Source: Sva-07 sp963774765 (GTDB lineage Bacteria; Actinomycetota; Acidimicrobiia; Acidimicrobiales; Ilumatobacteraceae). Taken from it: 64,000 nt of DNA. A model generated the notes under the pieces. That model made no database searches, was not told the origin of the DNA, and saw only the letters and a list, made by a program, of their open reading frames with translations. Shown here in pieces: positions 1-7,158 of this stretch. Both the position numbers and the translations under genes were made by a program. The DNA is taken from positions 62,001-126,000 of the forward strand of contig CAVZGP010000023.1 in the NCBI GenBank assembly GCA_963774765.1, given 5' to 3'. Every line of letters begins with the position of its first letter. The first letter of the stretch is position 1.

Positions 1-1597
1 GTGTGTTGGCCTGGGCGACGACGTAGTTCTCTTCCTCGTCGGCGGCCATGTACACGATCTTGCCGGTGACCTTGCCGTCTTTGACCTCGCGGTACGGGCT
101 CTCGATGAAGCCGAACTCGTTGACGCGGGCGTACGTGGACAGGCCACCGATCAGGCCGATGTTCGGACCTTCAGGAGTCTCGATGGGGCACATGCGGCCG
201 TAGTGACTGAAGTGCACGTCGCGGACTTCGAAGCCTGCACGTTCACGCGACAGACCGCCCGGGCCGAGCGCCGACAGGCGGCGGCGGTGGGTGAGGCCTG
301 ACAGCGGGTTGACCTGGTCCATGAACTGCGACAGCTGGGAGGTTCCGAAGAACTCCTTGATCGCAGCGACGACCGGGCGGATGTTGATCAGCGTCTGCGG
401 CGTGATCGCCTCGACGTCCTGGGTGGTCATGCGCTCGCGCACGACGCGCTCCATGCGGCTGAGGCCGATGCGCACCTGGTTCTGGATCAGTTCGCCGACC
501 GAGCGGATACGACGGTTGGCGAAGTGGTCCTGGTCGTCGAGGCGGTAGCCGGGCTCCTGCTTGACGAGGTGCAGCATGTAGGTGATCGACGCGAGCACCT
601 CGCAGCGGCTGAGCACGTTCTGGTTCTCGTCGGGGTAGTCGAGCAGCGGCTCGCCCTCGGAGTTGACGGCGCCATCGAGACCGAAGAGCGCACCGAGCTG
701 GCCGACCTCGTCGCCGAGCTTGCGGTTGAGCTTGTAGCGGCCGACGCGGCTCAGGTCGTAGCGACGGCTCTCGAAGAACGCGTTGCGGAAGTAGGCCTTG
801 GCCGACTCGACCGTGGGCGGCTCGCCGGGGCGCGCACGCTTGTAGATCTCGACGAGCGCTTCGTCCTGGGTCGGAGCGATGTCGCGTTCCTTGTCCCACT
901 GCCCCTCGAGGAAGTCGAAGTGAGCGACGAACCGGTCGAGGAAGCCCGGGGCGTTCTCCTCGTCGTAGCCGAGCGCCCGCAGCATCGTGAAGATGCCGAG
1001 GCGACGCTTGCGGGCCACGCGGGTGCCGGCGGTGACGTCCTTGCCGGGCTTGTGCTCGACATCGAACTCCATCCACTCACCGCGGTACGGGTGGATCGTG
1101 CCCTTGACGAGCTGGTGCTTGGTCAGGTTGCGCAGGCGGAAGCGCTCGCCCGGCTCGAAGATGACGCCGGGGCTGCGCACCAGCTGCGACACGACGACAC
1201 GCTCGGTGCCGTTGACGATGAACGTGCCCTTGTCGGTCATGATCGGGAAGTCGCCCATGAAGACGGTCTGTTCCTTGATCTCACCGGTGTTGCGGTTCAT
1301 GAACCGGGCGCGCACGAACACGGGCGCGCTGTAGGTCATGTCCTTCTCCTTGCACTCCTCCACCGTGAACTTCGGTGGCGGGCGCAGGTCCTCGTCGAAC
1401 GGGTCGAACTCGAGCTCGAGCTGCAGCGACTCGGAGAAGTCCTTGATCGGGCTGATGTCGCGGAAGGTGTTCGCCAGGCCCTCGTTGAGGAACCATTCGA
1501 AGCTTTCCCGCTGGATCGCGATCAGGTCGGGGAGTTCGAGCGGCTCCTTGAGGTTGCCGAACGAATAGCGTTCACGGGACACGGGACGAGTCGCCAC
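1..1597 (-). CDS. rpoB: RNA polymerase beta subunit, N-terminal part (cut by window edge)
   Basis: Beta subunit of RNA polymerase, catalytic core of transcription. About 532 residues are present of roughly 1150 expected; the rest lies beyond base 1. The reading begins MATRPVSRERYSFGNL at a GTG (1595-1597) preceded six bases upstream by GGAGAG. The lobe/protrusion region is followed by the rifampicin pocket (about 255-340), with FGTSQLSQFMDQVNPLS and THRRRLSALGPGG, then CPIETPEGPNIGLI. Against the E. coli pocket, Asn518 is Val and Lys527 is Arg; the key contacts Q513, D516, H526 and S531 are kept. The gene has its own promoter about 200 bp upstream and follows an OmpA-family gene rather than rplL directly. 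Identification is certain; the start is well supported. Confidence 0.98.
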   Translation of the reverse strand, partial: MATRPVSRERYSFGNLKEPLELPDLIAIQRESFEWFLNEGLANTFRDISPIKDFSESLQLELEFDPFDEDLRPPPKFTVEECKEKDMTYSAPVFVRARFMNRNTGEIKEQTVFMGDFPIMTDKGTFIVNGTERVVVSQLVRSPGVIFEPGERFRLRNLTKHQLVKGTIHPYRGEWMEFDVEHKPGKDVTAGTRVARKRRLGIFTMLRALGYDEENAPGFLDRFVAHFDFLEGQWDKERDIAPTQDEALVEIYKRARPGEPPTVESAKAYFRNAFFESRRYDLSRVGRYKLNRKLGDEVGQLGALFGLDGAVNSEGEPLLDYPDENQNVLSRCEVLASITYMLHLVKQEPGYRLDDQDHFANRRIRSVGELIQNQVRIGLSRMERVVRERMTTQDVEAITPQTLINIRPVVAAIKEFFGTSQLSQFMDQVNPLSGLTHRRRLSALGPGGLSRERAGFEVRDVHFSHYGRMCPIETPEGPNIGLIGGLSTYARVNEFGFIESPYREVKDGKVTGKIVYMAADEEENYVVAQANT

Positions 1598-1796
1598 GGA
1601 TCACTCTCCAGAAAATCGAGGGTGGACGACGCAGAATGCTGCGACGTGAAACCGGACGCGCTGAACCAGACCGAAGGGACGGTGGGGGAACAGGGAACGC
1701 ACGGCAACGGACGATCCTATCGGCGTCGTGCGCACAACGTCAACCGCCTTCGGCGTGTTCGCCGACCGGGACGATGTGTTCACTGAATTGCCGCAT

Positions 1797-1825
1797 AACG
1801 TAAAGAAGCTGCGGCCTGTTGTCAA
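1797..1825 (-). promoter_or_regulatory. Housekeeping-sigma promoter of rpoB
   Basis: On the minus strand a perfect TTGACA (plus 1820-1825) is followed after exactly 17 bases by TACGTT (plus 1797-1802). This is the strongest -35/-10 pair I found in the window. Transcription would start near 1790 and give rpoB a leader of about 190 nt. I found no convincing hairpin in that leader. The rest of 1598-1935 shows no gene. Confidence 0.75.
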
Positions 1826-1935
1826 GCATTGTCTCGGGTCCGGAGTCGAACCGCAACACACCCTCGGCGGTCGCCCGGACACAGCGGTGCGGTCCCGCCG
1901 CCGGACGACGCCTCCACGCGCGTCCCGCTCGCTCG

Positions 1936-3045
1936 TCAGTCGCCGAGGATGTTCTCGAGGAAGAACTGGATGCGCCGGTTCAACCGTTGGCCCTCTTCGG
2001 TCGCGTTGTCGGCAATCGGTTCCGTTTCGCCGCGGCCGATCGTCGACAACCGGGCAGGGTCGATGCCGTTGTCCGTGAACCACTTCTTGACGGCCTCGGC
2101 CCGGGCCTCGGACAGTATGAGATTCGTCTCGTCGGTGCCACGTGAATCGGTGTGCCCGACGATCGTGATCGTCATCGCCGGACGGATCGTCATCAGTGCG
2201 AGACCTTGGTTGAGCAACCCGAACGACGACTCCTGGATGACTGCGCTGTTGGTGGGGAACGTGATCGTGTCCTCGACAGTGATGTTTCCGAGGTTCGGGT
2301 CACCGGCTCGCGGGTCCACGACGTAGTTGTTGAACACGTTCTGCGGTCCGAGGATCTCGGCGGCGAGGGCCTCGATCTCCGCGCCGGCTTCGGCTGTCGG
2401 CACGGCGCCTTCGAGGAAGATCTGTCCGCCGCGGACGACGGCCTTGGACTCGGGAACGCTTGGATCGGACGGTGTGCTGTCGGGCACCGTCACGGGCACG
2501 GTCGCGGCCGGTGCCACCGTCGTCTCCGGGACGAGCTCGACGGCGATGGTGACTGGGACGGTCGTGTCTGCGATGGCGGTCTCGCTCGGGGTCTCGATGG
2601 TCGTCTCGGGTGTGTCGACGATCGTCGTCGCGGTCGTCTCGATGGTGGCCGGCGTGCGTGTGGCGACCAAGTCAGCGGCGTCGTCGCCGCCGAAGGCAGC
2701 CACTCCACCCACGACAACAGCACCAGCGATGGCGACGGCGCCGACGGCCTTCACCAGCGTCGAGGTGCGGCCGGTCGCGGCAGGTCCCGTCGGTGTGGGA
2801 ATGGGGCTGCCGACAGAGGTGGGGCTGGTTGCGTCGGTGGTTGCGTCGGTGGTTGCGTCGGTGGCGGTGTTGGCTTCGGGTGGTGGTGCGAGACGAACAG
2901 CATCCACCGTTGCCACGACCGACCGGGATCCGGCCGGCGGACGAGGTGGTGGTGGTGGTGGCGATGGTGTTGGTGGTGGTGGTGGTGCCGGCGGCGTTGG
3001 GGGTGCCGGTGGCCTTGGTGGTGGAGGTGGGGGTGGTGTGTTCAT
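1936..3045 (-). CDS. Membrane-anchored BON/OmpA-family protein
   Basis: A 369-residue envelope protein. Residues 1-40 are almost pure proline, then an Ala/Thr-rich stretch, one transmembrane helix at about 97-117 (VKAVGAVAIAGAVVVGG), a Thr/Pro-rich spacer, a BON-like segment at about 200-248, and a C-terminal OmpA domain at about 255-365. The OmpA domain has the peptidoglycan-binding signature: VGHTDSRGTDETN, then LSEARAEAVKKWF and GRGETEPIADN. The BON-plus-OmpA order resembles mycobacterial OmpATb/ArfA, so a role in tethering the membrane to peptidoglycan is likely. The ATG is preceded by GGGAA. The gene sits between rplL and rpoB, behind a strong hairpin. The proline-rich N-terminus would be cytoplasmic if the helix is an uncleaved anchor. 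Confidence 0.85.
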   Translation of the reverse strand: MNTPPPPPPPRPPAPPTPPAPPPPPTPSPPPPPPRPPAGSRSVVATVDAVRLAPPPEANTATDATTDATTDATSPTSVGSPIPTPTGPAATGRTSTLVKAVGAVAIAGAVVVGGVAAFGGDDAADLVATRTPATIETTATTIVDTPETTIETPSETAIADTTVPVTIAVELVPETTVAPAATVPVTVPDSTPSDPSVPESKAVVRGGQIFLEGAVPTAEAGAEIEALAAEILGPQNVFNNYVVDPRAGDPNLGNITVEDTITFPTNSAVIQESSFGLLNQGLALMTIRPAMTITIVGHTDSRGTDETNLILSEARAEAVKKWFTDNGIDPARLSTIGRGETEPIADNATEEGQRLNRRIQFFLENILGD

Positions 3046-3079
3046 CGTGATTCCCGGCTGAGATGCGGCGGGTTGCCCT

Positions 3080-3142
3080 GTCGACCATGAGGTCGACGGG
3101 AGACGACCAACACTTGAGGGAACCGACGAACACTTGAGGAAA
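3080..3142. repeat. Operator-like repeats upstream of the OmpA-family gene
   Basis: Two 19-bp units, CGACSAACACTTGAGGRAA (3104-3122 and 3124-3142), match at 17 of 19 bases and lie exactly 20 bp apart. Next to them, 35 bp before the ATG, is GTCGACC-N4-GGTCGAC (3080-3097), a perfect 7-bp-arm palindrome. Spacing of about two helical turns suggests protein-binding sites. No clear -10 was found. Confidence 0.4.
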
Positions 3143-3146
3143 GACG

Positions 3147-3194
3147 CGACGAGACCCGGCGTTTGACGCTGTGCGTAGTCGCCGGGTCTCGTCG
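3147..3194 (-). terminator. Hairpin downstream of rplL
   Basis: Perfect 15-bp inverted repeat (CGACGAGACCCGGCG, 3147-3161, with 3180-3194) around an 18-base loop, 30 bp past the rplL stop. The minus-strand tail reads CGTCTTTCCTC, so the U-tract is weak. It probably terminates or attenuates rplJL transcription before the OmpA gene and rpoB. Confidence 0.65.
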
Positions 3195-3224
3195 GGCTTG
3201 ATCAGCAGCAGACGCTGCCGCGCG

Positions 3225-3611
3225 TCACTTCAGTTCGACAGTGGCGCCGACCTCTTCGAGCTTGGCCTTGGCGGCTTCGGCATCGGCCTTGTTGGCCTTC
3301 TCCAGCAGCGCCTTCGGTGCGGCGTCAACGAGGTCCTTGGCGTCCTTGAGGCCCACGCCGAGCAGGTCCTTGACGACCTTGACGACCTGGATCTTCTGGG
3401 CTCCGGCGCTCTCGAGGACGACATCGAACTCGTCCTTCTCTTCCTCGGCAGCGGCGTCGCCGCCGCCACCGCCGGCCGGAGCCGCGGCAGCGACTGCGAC
3501 CGGCGCAGCAGCGGTGACGTCGAACTTCTCCTCGAAGGCGTCGAGCAGTTCCTTGAGCTCGATGACGGTCATGTTGCTGATCGCTTCGAGTACTTCTTCC
3601 TTGGTGGACAT
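3225..3611 (-). CDS. rplL: 50S ribosomal protein L7/L12
   Basis: Stalk protein of the large ribosomal subunit. It binds L10 through its N-terminal dimerisation domain and recruits translation GTPases through its C-terminal domain. At 128 residues it is of normal length: N-terminal helices (about 1-33), an Ala/Gly hinge (about 35-55) with a run of five glycines, and a C-terminal domain (about 60-128) with the conserved KIQVVKVVKDLLGVGLKDAKDLV. The ATG has AGGAGA upstream. It follows rplJ after 102 bp that contain a palindromic repeat element. Identification is certain. Confidence 0.98.
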   Translation of the reverse strand: MSTKEEVLEAISNMTVIELKELLDAFEEKFDVTAAAPVAVAAAAPAGGGGGDAAAEEEKDEFDVVLESAGAQKIQVVKVVKDLLGVGLKDAKDLVDAAPKALLEKANKADAEAAKAKLEEVGATVELK

Positions 3612-3639
3612 TTCTTGATTCTCCTGGTTTCGAAAAGGT

Positions 3640-3692
3640 CCGAAATATGCCTGGATTGTCGCGCTCAGCGCGACGAACGGGGCATTTTTCGG
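3640..3692. repeat. REP-like palindrome, family C copy 1
   Basis: Nested inverted repeat in the rplJ-rplL spacer. Outer arms are CCGAAATATGCC (3640-3651) and GGCATTTTTCGG (3681-3692); the inner hairpin is GTCGCGCTCAGCGCGAC (3658-3674). It shares ATGCCTGGATTGTCGCGCT and GGCATTTTTCGGG with a second copy at 55673-55745, inside the beta-galactosidase gene. Confidence 0.8.
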
Positions 3693-3713
3693 GGGAAATT
3701 GGGGTGTTCGGGG

Positions 3714-4283
3714 TCAGGCGGCCTCGGCGGCTGCCTTCTGATCGATGAGTGCGGACAGTCCGTACGCGAAGTTGCGTGGGAGCGCCTGGAGCAGACCAGC
3801 GGTCTTGACCAGGGGCGCCTGGAACGCGCCGGCCAACTGGGCCAGCAGAACCTCGCGCGACGGCAGGCTGGCGAGCGCCTTCACGTCATCAGCGGACATC
3901 GGCGCAGCGCCGAGCATTCCGCCCTTGATGACGAGCAGCGGGTTCGTCTTGCTCTGGTCGAGCAGCGCCTTGGCGGCCGCCACCGAATCACCGGTGACGA
4001 ACGTGAGCGCGGACGGCCCGAGCAGGTACTCGTTGAGGCCCTCGAAGCCGGCGTTGGTCGCGGCGATACGAGCCAGGGTGTTCTTGTACACCTTGTGCTC
4101 GGCGCCGGCGTCGCGCAGCGGGGTGCGCAGGTCGGCCAGCTGGCCCACCGACATCCCTCGGTACTCCGAGACGAACACCGCGACGCTGTTGTTCAGCTTG
4201 GCGGTGATCTCCTCGACGATCGCGACCTTGTCGGCGCGGGGTTCGCTCCGTCCTGTCGTGGTCTCTGTCGTTGTCGTTGTCAT
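3714..4283 (-). CDS. rplJ: 50S ribosomal protein L10
   Basis: Base of the ribosomal stalk; it binds 23S rRNA and carries L7/L12 dimers at its C-terminal helix, and L10 with L12 commonly represses its own mRNA by binding the leader. I place the start at ATG 4281-4283 (MTTTTTETTTGRSEP), because AAGGAGG lies nine bases before it; an in-frame ATG eight codons upstream would put that Shine-Dalgarno inside the gene. This gives 189 residues. Conserved core: VSEYRGMSVGQLADLR and KVYKNTLARIA. The Thr-rich N-terminus is an addition. An L10-leader-type element lies upstream, and rplL follows. Confidence 0.97.
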   Translation of the reverse strand: MTTTTTETTTGRSEPRADKVAIVEEITAKLNNSVAVFVSEYRGMSVGQLADLRTPLRDAGAEHKVYKNTLARIAATNAGFEGLNEYLLGPSALTFVTGDSVAAAKALLDQSKTNPLLVIKGGMLGAAPMSADDVKALASLPSREVLLAQLAGAFQAPLVKTAGLLQALPRNFAYGLSALIDQKAAAEAA

Positions 4284-4348
4284 GTGTGCATACCTCCTTT
4301 CGCTCAACTCGTGGTGCTCGCATCAGATGCGAACACCGACGAGGAGCG

Positions 4349-4377
4349 CACACGCCGGACCAGCGGTCGGACGTGTG
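4349..4377 (-). promoter_or_regulatory. Hairpin between the L10 leader and rplJ
   Basis: Arms CACACGCCGGACC (4349-4361) and GGTCGGACGTGTG (4365-4377) pair at 11 of 13 positions. A second small hairpin (TCGCAT/ATGCGA, about 4318-4332) lies closer to the gene. There is no U-tract, so these may expose or hide the rplJ ribosome site rather than terminate transcription. Confidence 0.4.
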
Positions 4378-4384
4378 GTTCTTC

Positions 4385-4466
4385 GGCGATATGCACCTCG
4401 GTTGGCGGGCGAACCCATTACCCCCTCGCCGGCTGGCGGTTCGGGAACCAACGGTCTCAGGCGAGC
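4385..4466 (-). promoter_or_regulatory. Ribosomal protein L10 leader element
   Basis: In the 234-nt rplA-rplJ spacer, the minus strand reads AGACCGUUGGU (from 4457), then a UAAU (4420-4417), then CCAACCGAGGUGCAUAUCG (4405-4387). These match, in order and spacing, the conserved parts of the L10 leader as I recall it from Bacillus, with GGUU/AACC able to pair. The L10-L12 complex binds this element to control the rplJL operon. A covariance-model search would confirm it. Confidence 0.7.
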
Positions 4467-4517
4467 GACCGTCTTCGTATGTGGAACTGGATGCTACGGC
4501 TCGGGGCCGCAGCTTCC

Positions 4518-5216
4518 TCAGACCGTCTCGGGCTTGAGGCGACCGGTGTCGACGTGGACGCCGGGGCCCATCGTGGATGAAACGGTGATCTTCTTGAGGT
4601 ATCGGCCCTTGGCCGAGGCCGGCTTGGCGCGCTGGATCTCGTCGATCACGGCGCGGAAGTTCTGCTCGAGTGCGGCCGGCTCGAAGCTGGCCTTGCCGAG
4701 CGGCACGTGGACGTTGCCGTAACGGTCGGTGCGGTACTCGACCTTGCCGCCCTTGAAGTCCTCGACGGCCTTGCCGACGTCGGGGGTGACGGTGCCGGTC
4801 TTGGGGTTCGGCATCAAACCGCGGGGACCGAGAACGCGACCGAGACGACCAACGACGGGCATCATGTCGGGGGTCGCGATCACGAGATCGAAGTCCATCT
4901 TGCCGCCCTCGACCTCGGTGGCCAGGTCGTCGGCGCCGACGATGTCGGCTCCCGCAGCGCGTGCTTCGTCTGCGGCTTCGCCGGTGGCGAACACGGCGAC
5001 GCGGATGTCCTTGCCGGTGCCGGCAGGCAGCGCGACGGTGCCGCGCACCATCTGGTCGGCCTTGCGCGGATCGACGCCGAGACGGATCGACACGTCGACG
5101 CCTTCGTCGAACTTGGCCGACGCCATCGTCTTGACGAGCCCGACAGCCTCGGACGGACCGTAGAACTGGTCACGGTCGAACTGCTTGAGTGCGTTTGCGT
5201 ACTTCTTGCCTGACAT
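4518..5216 (-). CDS. rplA: 50S ribosomal protein L1
   Basis: Two-domain protein of the mobile L1 stalk that helps release E-site tRNA and in many bacteria represses the L11-L1 operon mRNA. It has 232 residues, normal length. It carries the family signature: VATPDMMPVVGRLGRVLGPR followed by GLMPNPKTGTV. The ATG has GAGGGAGA upstream. It follows rplK after about 90 bp that contain a GGGGTCAGACCCC palindrome. Identification is certain. Confidence 0.98.
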   Translation of the reverse strand: MSGKKYANALKQFDRDQFYGPSEAVGLVKTMASAKFDEGVDVSIRLGVDPRKADQMVRGTVALPAGTGKDIRVAVFATGEAADEARAAGADIVGADDLATEVEGGKMDFDLVIATPDMMPVVGRLGRVLGPRGLMPNPKTGTVTPDVGKAVEDFKGGKVEYRTDRYGNVHVPLGKASFEPAALEQNFRAVIDEIQRAKPASAKGRYLKKITVSSTMGPGVHVDTGRLKPETV

Positions 5217-5279
5217 TGTGTGTCTCCCTCAGGTGGTTGGCCCGCCGGGCGAGGTTGTCCCGGTCGTGACGTGAATGGA

Positions 5280-5308
5280 TTGCATCAGGGGTCAGACCCC
5301 TGGTGAAA
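5280..5308. repeat. REP-like palindrome, family A copy 1 (rplK-rplA)
   Basis: The core CAGGGGTCAGACCCCTG (5286-5302) is a perfect 8-bp-arm inverted repeat with one central base, flanked by TTGCAT and GTGAAA. It abuts the rplK stop codon (5309-5311), inside what should be a co-transcribed operon, so it is not simply a terminator. Confidence 0.85.
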
Positions 5309-5734
5309 CTACTTGACTTCGATGCCCATCGAGCGGGCGGTGCCGCGGACTTGGAGTTTGGCGGCTTCCATGTCGTAGGCGTTCAGGTCGGGCATCTTGA
5401 TGGTGGCGATCTCCTCGAGCTGAGCCTCGGAGATCGAACCGGCCACTTCGGCGCCCGGATTGTTCGCAGCCTTCGCGAGGCCCGCCTTTTCGCGGATCAA
5501 CACCGCGGTCGGCGGCGTCTTGAGCACGAAATCGAACGTGCGGTCCTCGTAGATCGTGATCTCGGTCGGCACCACGGTGCCTGCCTGGGCCTCGGTCTTG
5601 GCGTTGTACGCCTTGACGAAGTCCATGATCGCGATGCCGTGCGGGCCGAGCGCCGTGCCGACGGGCGGCGCGGGACTGGCCTTGCCGGCCTCGATCTGGA
5701 TCTTGACAACCGTGAGTATTTTCTTCTTCGCCAT
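5309..5734 (-). CDS. rplK: 50S ribosomal protein L11
   Basis: L11 binds the GTPase-associated centre of 23S rRNA and contacts EF-G, RelA and thiopeptide antibiotics. It has 141 residues, normal length, with N-domain motif SPAPPVGTALGPHGIAIMDF and C-terminal TARSMGIEV. The N-domain loop departs from the usual PPVGPALGQHGVNIMEF at three places: Pro26 (E. coli numbering) is Thr, Gln30 is Pro and Asn34 is Ala. Pro22 is kept. Pro26 is part of the thiostrepton-binding face, so altered thiopeptide sensitivity is possible (inference). It follows nusG by 39 bp. Confidence 0.98.
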   Translation of the reverse strand: MAKKKILTVVKIQIEAGKASPAPPVGTALGPHGIAIMDFVKAYNAKTEAQAGTVVPTEITIYEDRTFDFVLKTPPTAVLIREKAGLAKAANNPGAEVAGSISEAQLEEIATIKMPDLNAYDMEAAKLQVRGTARSMGIEVK

Positions 5735-5773
5735 AGCGATGTTCCTTTGTTGTTGTGTGTCGCCAGTGGCGAA

Positions 5774-6653
5774 TCAGAGTTTGGCGACCTGGCTGAAGTC
5801 CATCTCCACCAAGGTCTCGCGACCGAAGATGTTGACGAGGACCTTCAGCTTCATGTGGTCCGCATTGATTTCGGCGATCTCGCCAGTGAAGTCGGCGAAC
5901 GGGCCTTCCTTCACGCGAACGCTCTCGCCCTCTTCGTAGTCGAGCTTGGCCTTGCGACGCGGTGCCGCGTCGACGCCATCGGTCTTCGGCGTGAGGAACG
6001 TCTTGACCTCGCGAACGCGACAAAGGGGTCGGCTTCTGGCCGTGACGGCTCTGGCCGACGAAACCGGTGATGCCCGGCGTGTTGCGCACGCAGTACCACG
6101 ACTCGTCGTCCATGACGCAACGAACCAGCAGATAGCCCGGGAAGACCTTGCGCTGCACGGTCTGCTTCTTGCCGTTCTTGAACTCGTCGACCTCCTCCAT
6201 GGGGATGACGATCTCGTAGATCTTGTCCTCCATGTTCATCGACTGGATGCGCGCCTCGAGGTTGGCCGTGACCTTCTTCTCGTAGCCCGACTGCGTGTGC
6301 ACCACGTACCACTGGCCCGGACGCATCGTCGGGTCGTCGAGAACGCTTTCCGCAATACTGTCGGGTTCGTCGTCCGCTTCGCTTGCTCCTCGCGCCTCGT
6401 CCGACTCGTCGCTTGCGCTTGCCTCGTCGGCTGCGCTCATGTCGGTGTCGTCGGCGTCTGCCTCAGCGGGCGCTTCCAGATCAGCGTCACCCGTTTGAGC
6501 GAGTTCTTCGGTGTCATCGTCGTCGGCCAAGACGTTGGCGGTGCCGACGGGGAGGAGGTCGGCGGGGGCGGCCGACGTCTCGGCGACGATCTCGTCGGTG
6601 GCGGTGGCGGATTCGTCGGTCATGTCAGTGGTCTCAGTCAGATCGTCGGTCAT
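5774..6653 (-). CDS. nusG: Transcription termination/antitermination factor NusG, with a one-base frameshift
   Basis: NusG binds RNA polymerase through its NGN domain and links it to Rho or the ribosome through its KOW domain. The start ATG (6651-6653) lies eight bases after secE. An acidic extension of about 110 residues, typical of actinobacteria, precedes the NGN domain (GQWYVVHTQSGYEKKV, FPGYLLVRC, NTPGITGFVG). After KPTPLSR the frame is lost. One base, at 6014 or 6015, must be skipped to continue REVKTFLTPKTDG, the KOW domain (KEGPFADFTGEIAEIN) and the end VEMDFSQVAKL. Skipping it restores 292 residues of standard sequence. Because nusG is essential, a base-calling or assembly error is more likely than a real pseudogene. 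The unshifted frame runs on across rplK. Confidence 0.93.
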
Positions 6654-6660
6654 GTCGGTG

Positions 6661-6960
6661 TCAGCTCGAGTAGAACCACTCGGACAGCATGCCGAACAAG
6701 TAGTCGAAGCCACCGACGAGCGCGGTGTACACCACGACGGTGATGATCACGATGATCGAATAGCGCTTGACCTCGGGGCGATTGGGCCACGCCACCTTGC
6801 GCATCTCGTCGCGCACCTCGCGGAGGTACTGGCGAGGGCCGACTCGTTCGGACTTCTTCTTCGGCTGTCGCTGGGCGCGCGTCGGCTTGCCCTGCTCGTC
6901 GAGGGCACCCATCTTGCGAAGCTGACGCTTCTGCTCGCGGTTCAAATCGTCCAGTGACAT
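6661..6960 (-). CDS. secE: Preprotein translocase subunit SecE
   Basis: Small essential subunit of the SecYEG channel that clamps SecY. It has 99 residues: a basic cytoplasmic N-terminus (about 1-60), the conserved amphipathic motif EMRKVAWPNRPEVKRYS, and a single membrane helix (IIVIITVVVYTALVGGFDYLF). It lies immediately downstream of tRNA-Trp and eight bases before nusG, the usual secE-nusG order. GAGAA precedes the ATG. Confidence 0.97.
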   Translation of the reverse strand: MSLDDLNREQKRQLRKMGALDEQGKPTRAQRQPKKKSERVGPRQYLREVRDEMRKVAWPNRPEVKRYSIIVIITVVVYTALVGGFDYLFGMLSEWFYSS

Positions 6961-6981
6961 GGTTTCTCGTTCGGTGGTGGG

Positions 6982-7054
6982 CAGGGCAGGAGGGACTCGA
7001 ACCCCCGACCGTCGGTTTTGGAGACCGATGCTCTACCAGCTGAGCTACTGCCCT
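6982..7054 (-). tRNA. tRNA-Trp (CCA)
   Basis: 73-nt cloverleaf. The acceptor AGGGCAG pairs with CTGCCCT, the D-arm holds AGCTCAGCTGGTAGAGC, the anticodon loop is CTCCAAA (anticodon CCA) and the T-loop is GGTTCGAGTCC. The 3' CCA is not encoded. It lies between rpmG and secE. Confidence 0.97.
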
Positions 7055-7108
7055 CGGGCGGGACGCCGAGTACCCGGTGGAGGGTACCAGCGATCGCAGA
7101 AGGCTGAC

Positions 7109-7129
7109 CGCGGCCGTTTGCCGGCCGCG
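7109..7129 (-). terminator. Short GC hairpin downstream of rpmG
   Basis: Perfect 8-bp arms CGCGGCCG/CGGCCGCG around a TTTGC loop, 30 bp past the rpmG stop. There is no U-tract on the minus strand, so terminator function is uncertain. Confidence 0.35.
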
Positions 7130-7158
7130 CTCGCTGCCCGTGAATCAGCGCCGTGGGA

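Noticed and set aside
524..1786. A 420-codon plus-strand frame across rpoB
   Set aside because: The minus strand encodes textbook RpoB here; the plus frame is a high-GC shadow.
1936..3045. OmpA domain taken as a sign of a Gram-negative host
   Set aside because: All other signals (actinobacterial NusG, DUF2510, leaderless genes) point to an actinobacterium, and BON/OmpA proteins occur there (mycobacterial OmpATb).
5774..6653. nusG as a true pseudogene
   Set aside because: The gene is essential, everything before and after the single extra base is conserved, and two other genes in the window show the same kind of one-base gain, so an error in the sequence is more likely.
5292..6713. A 473-codon protein covering nusG and rplK
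   Set aside because: It is the unshifted nusG frame running on out of frame over rplK; the second half has no protein-like features.
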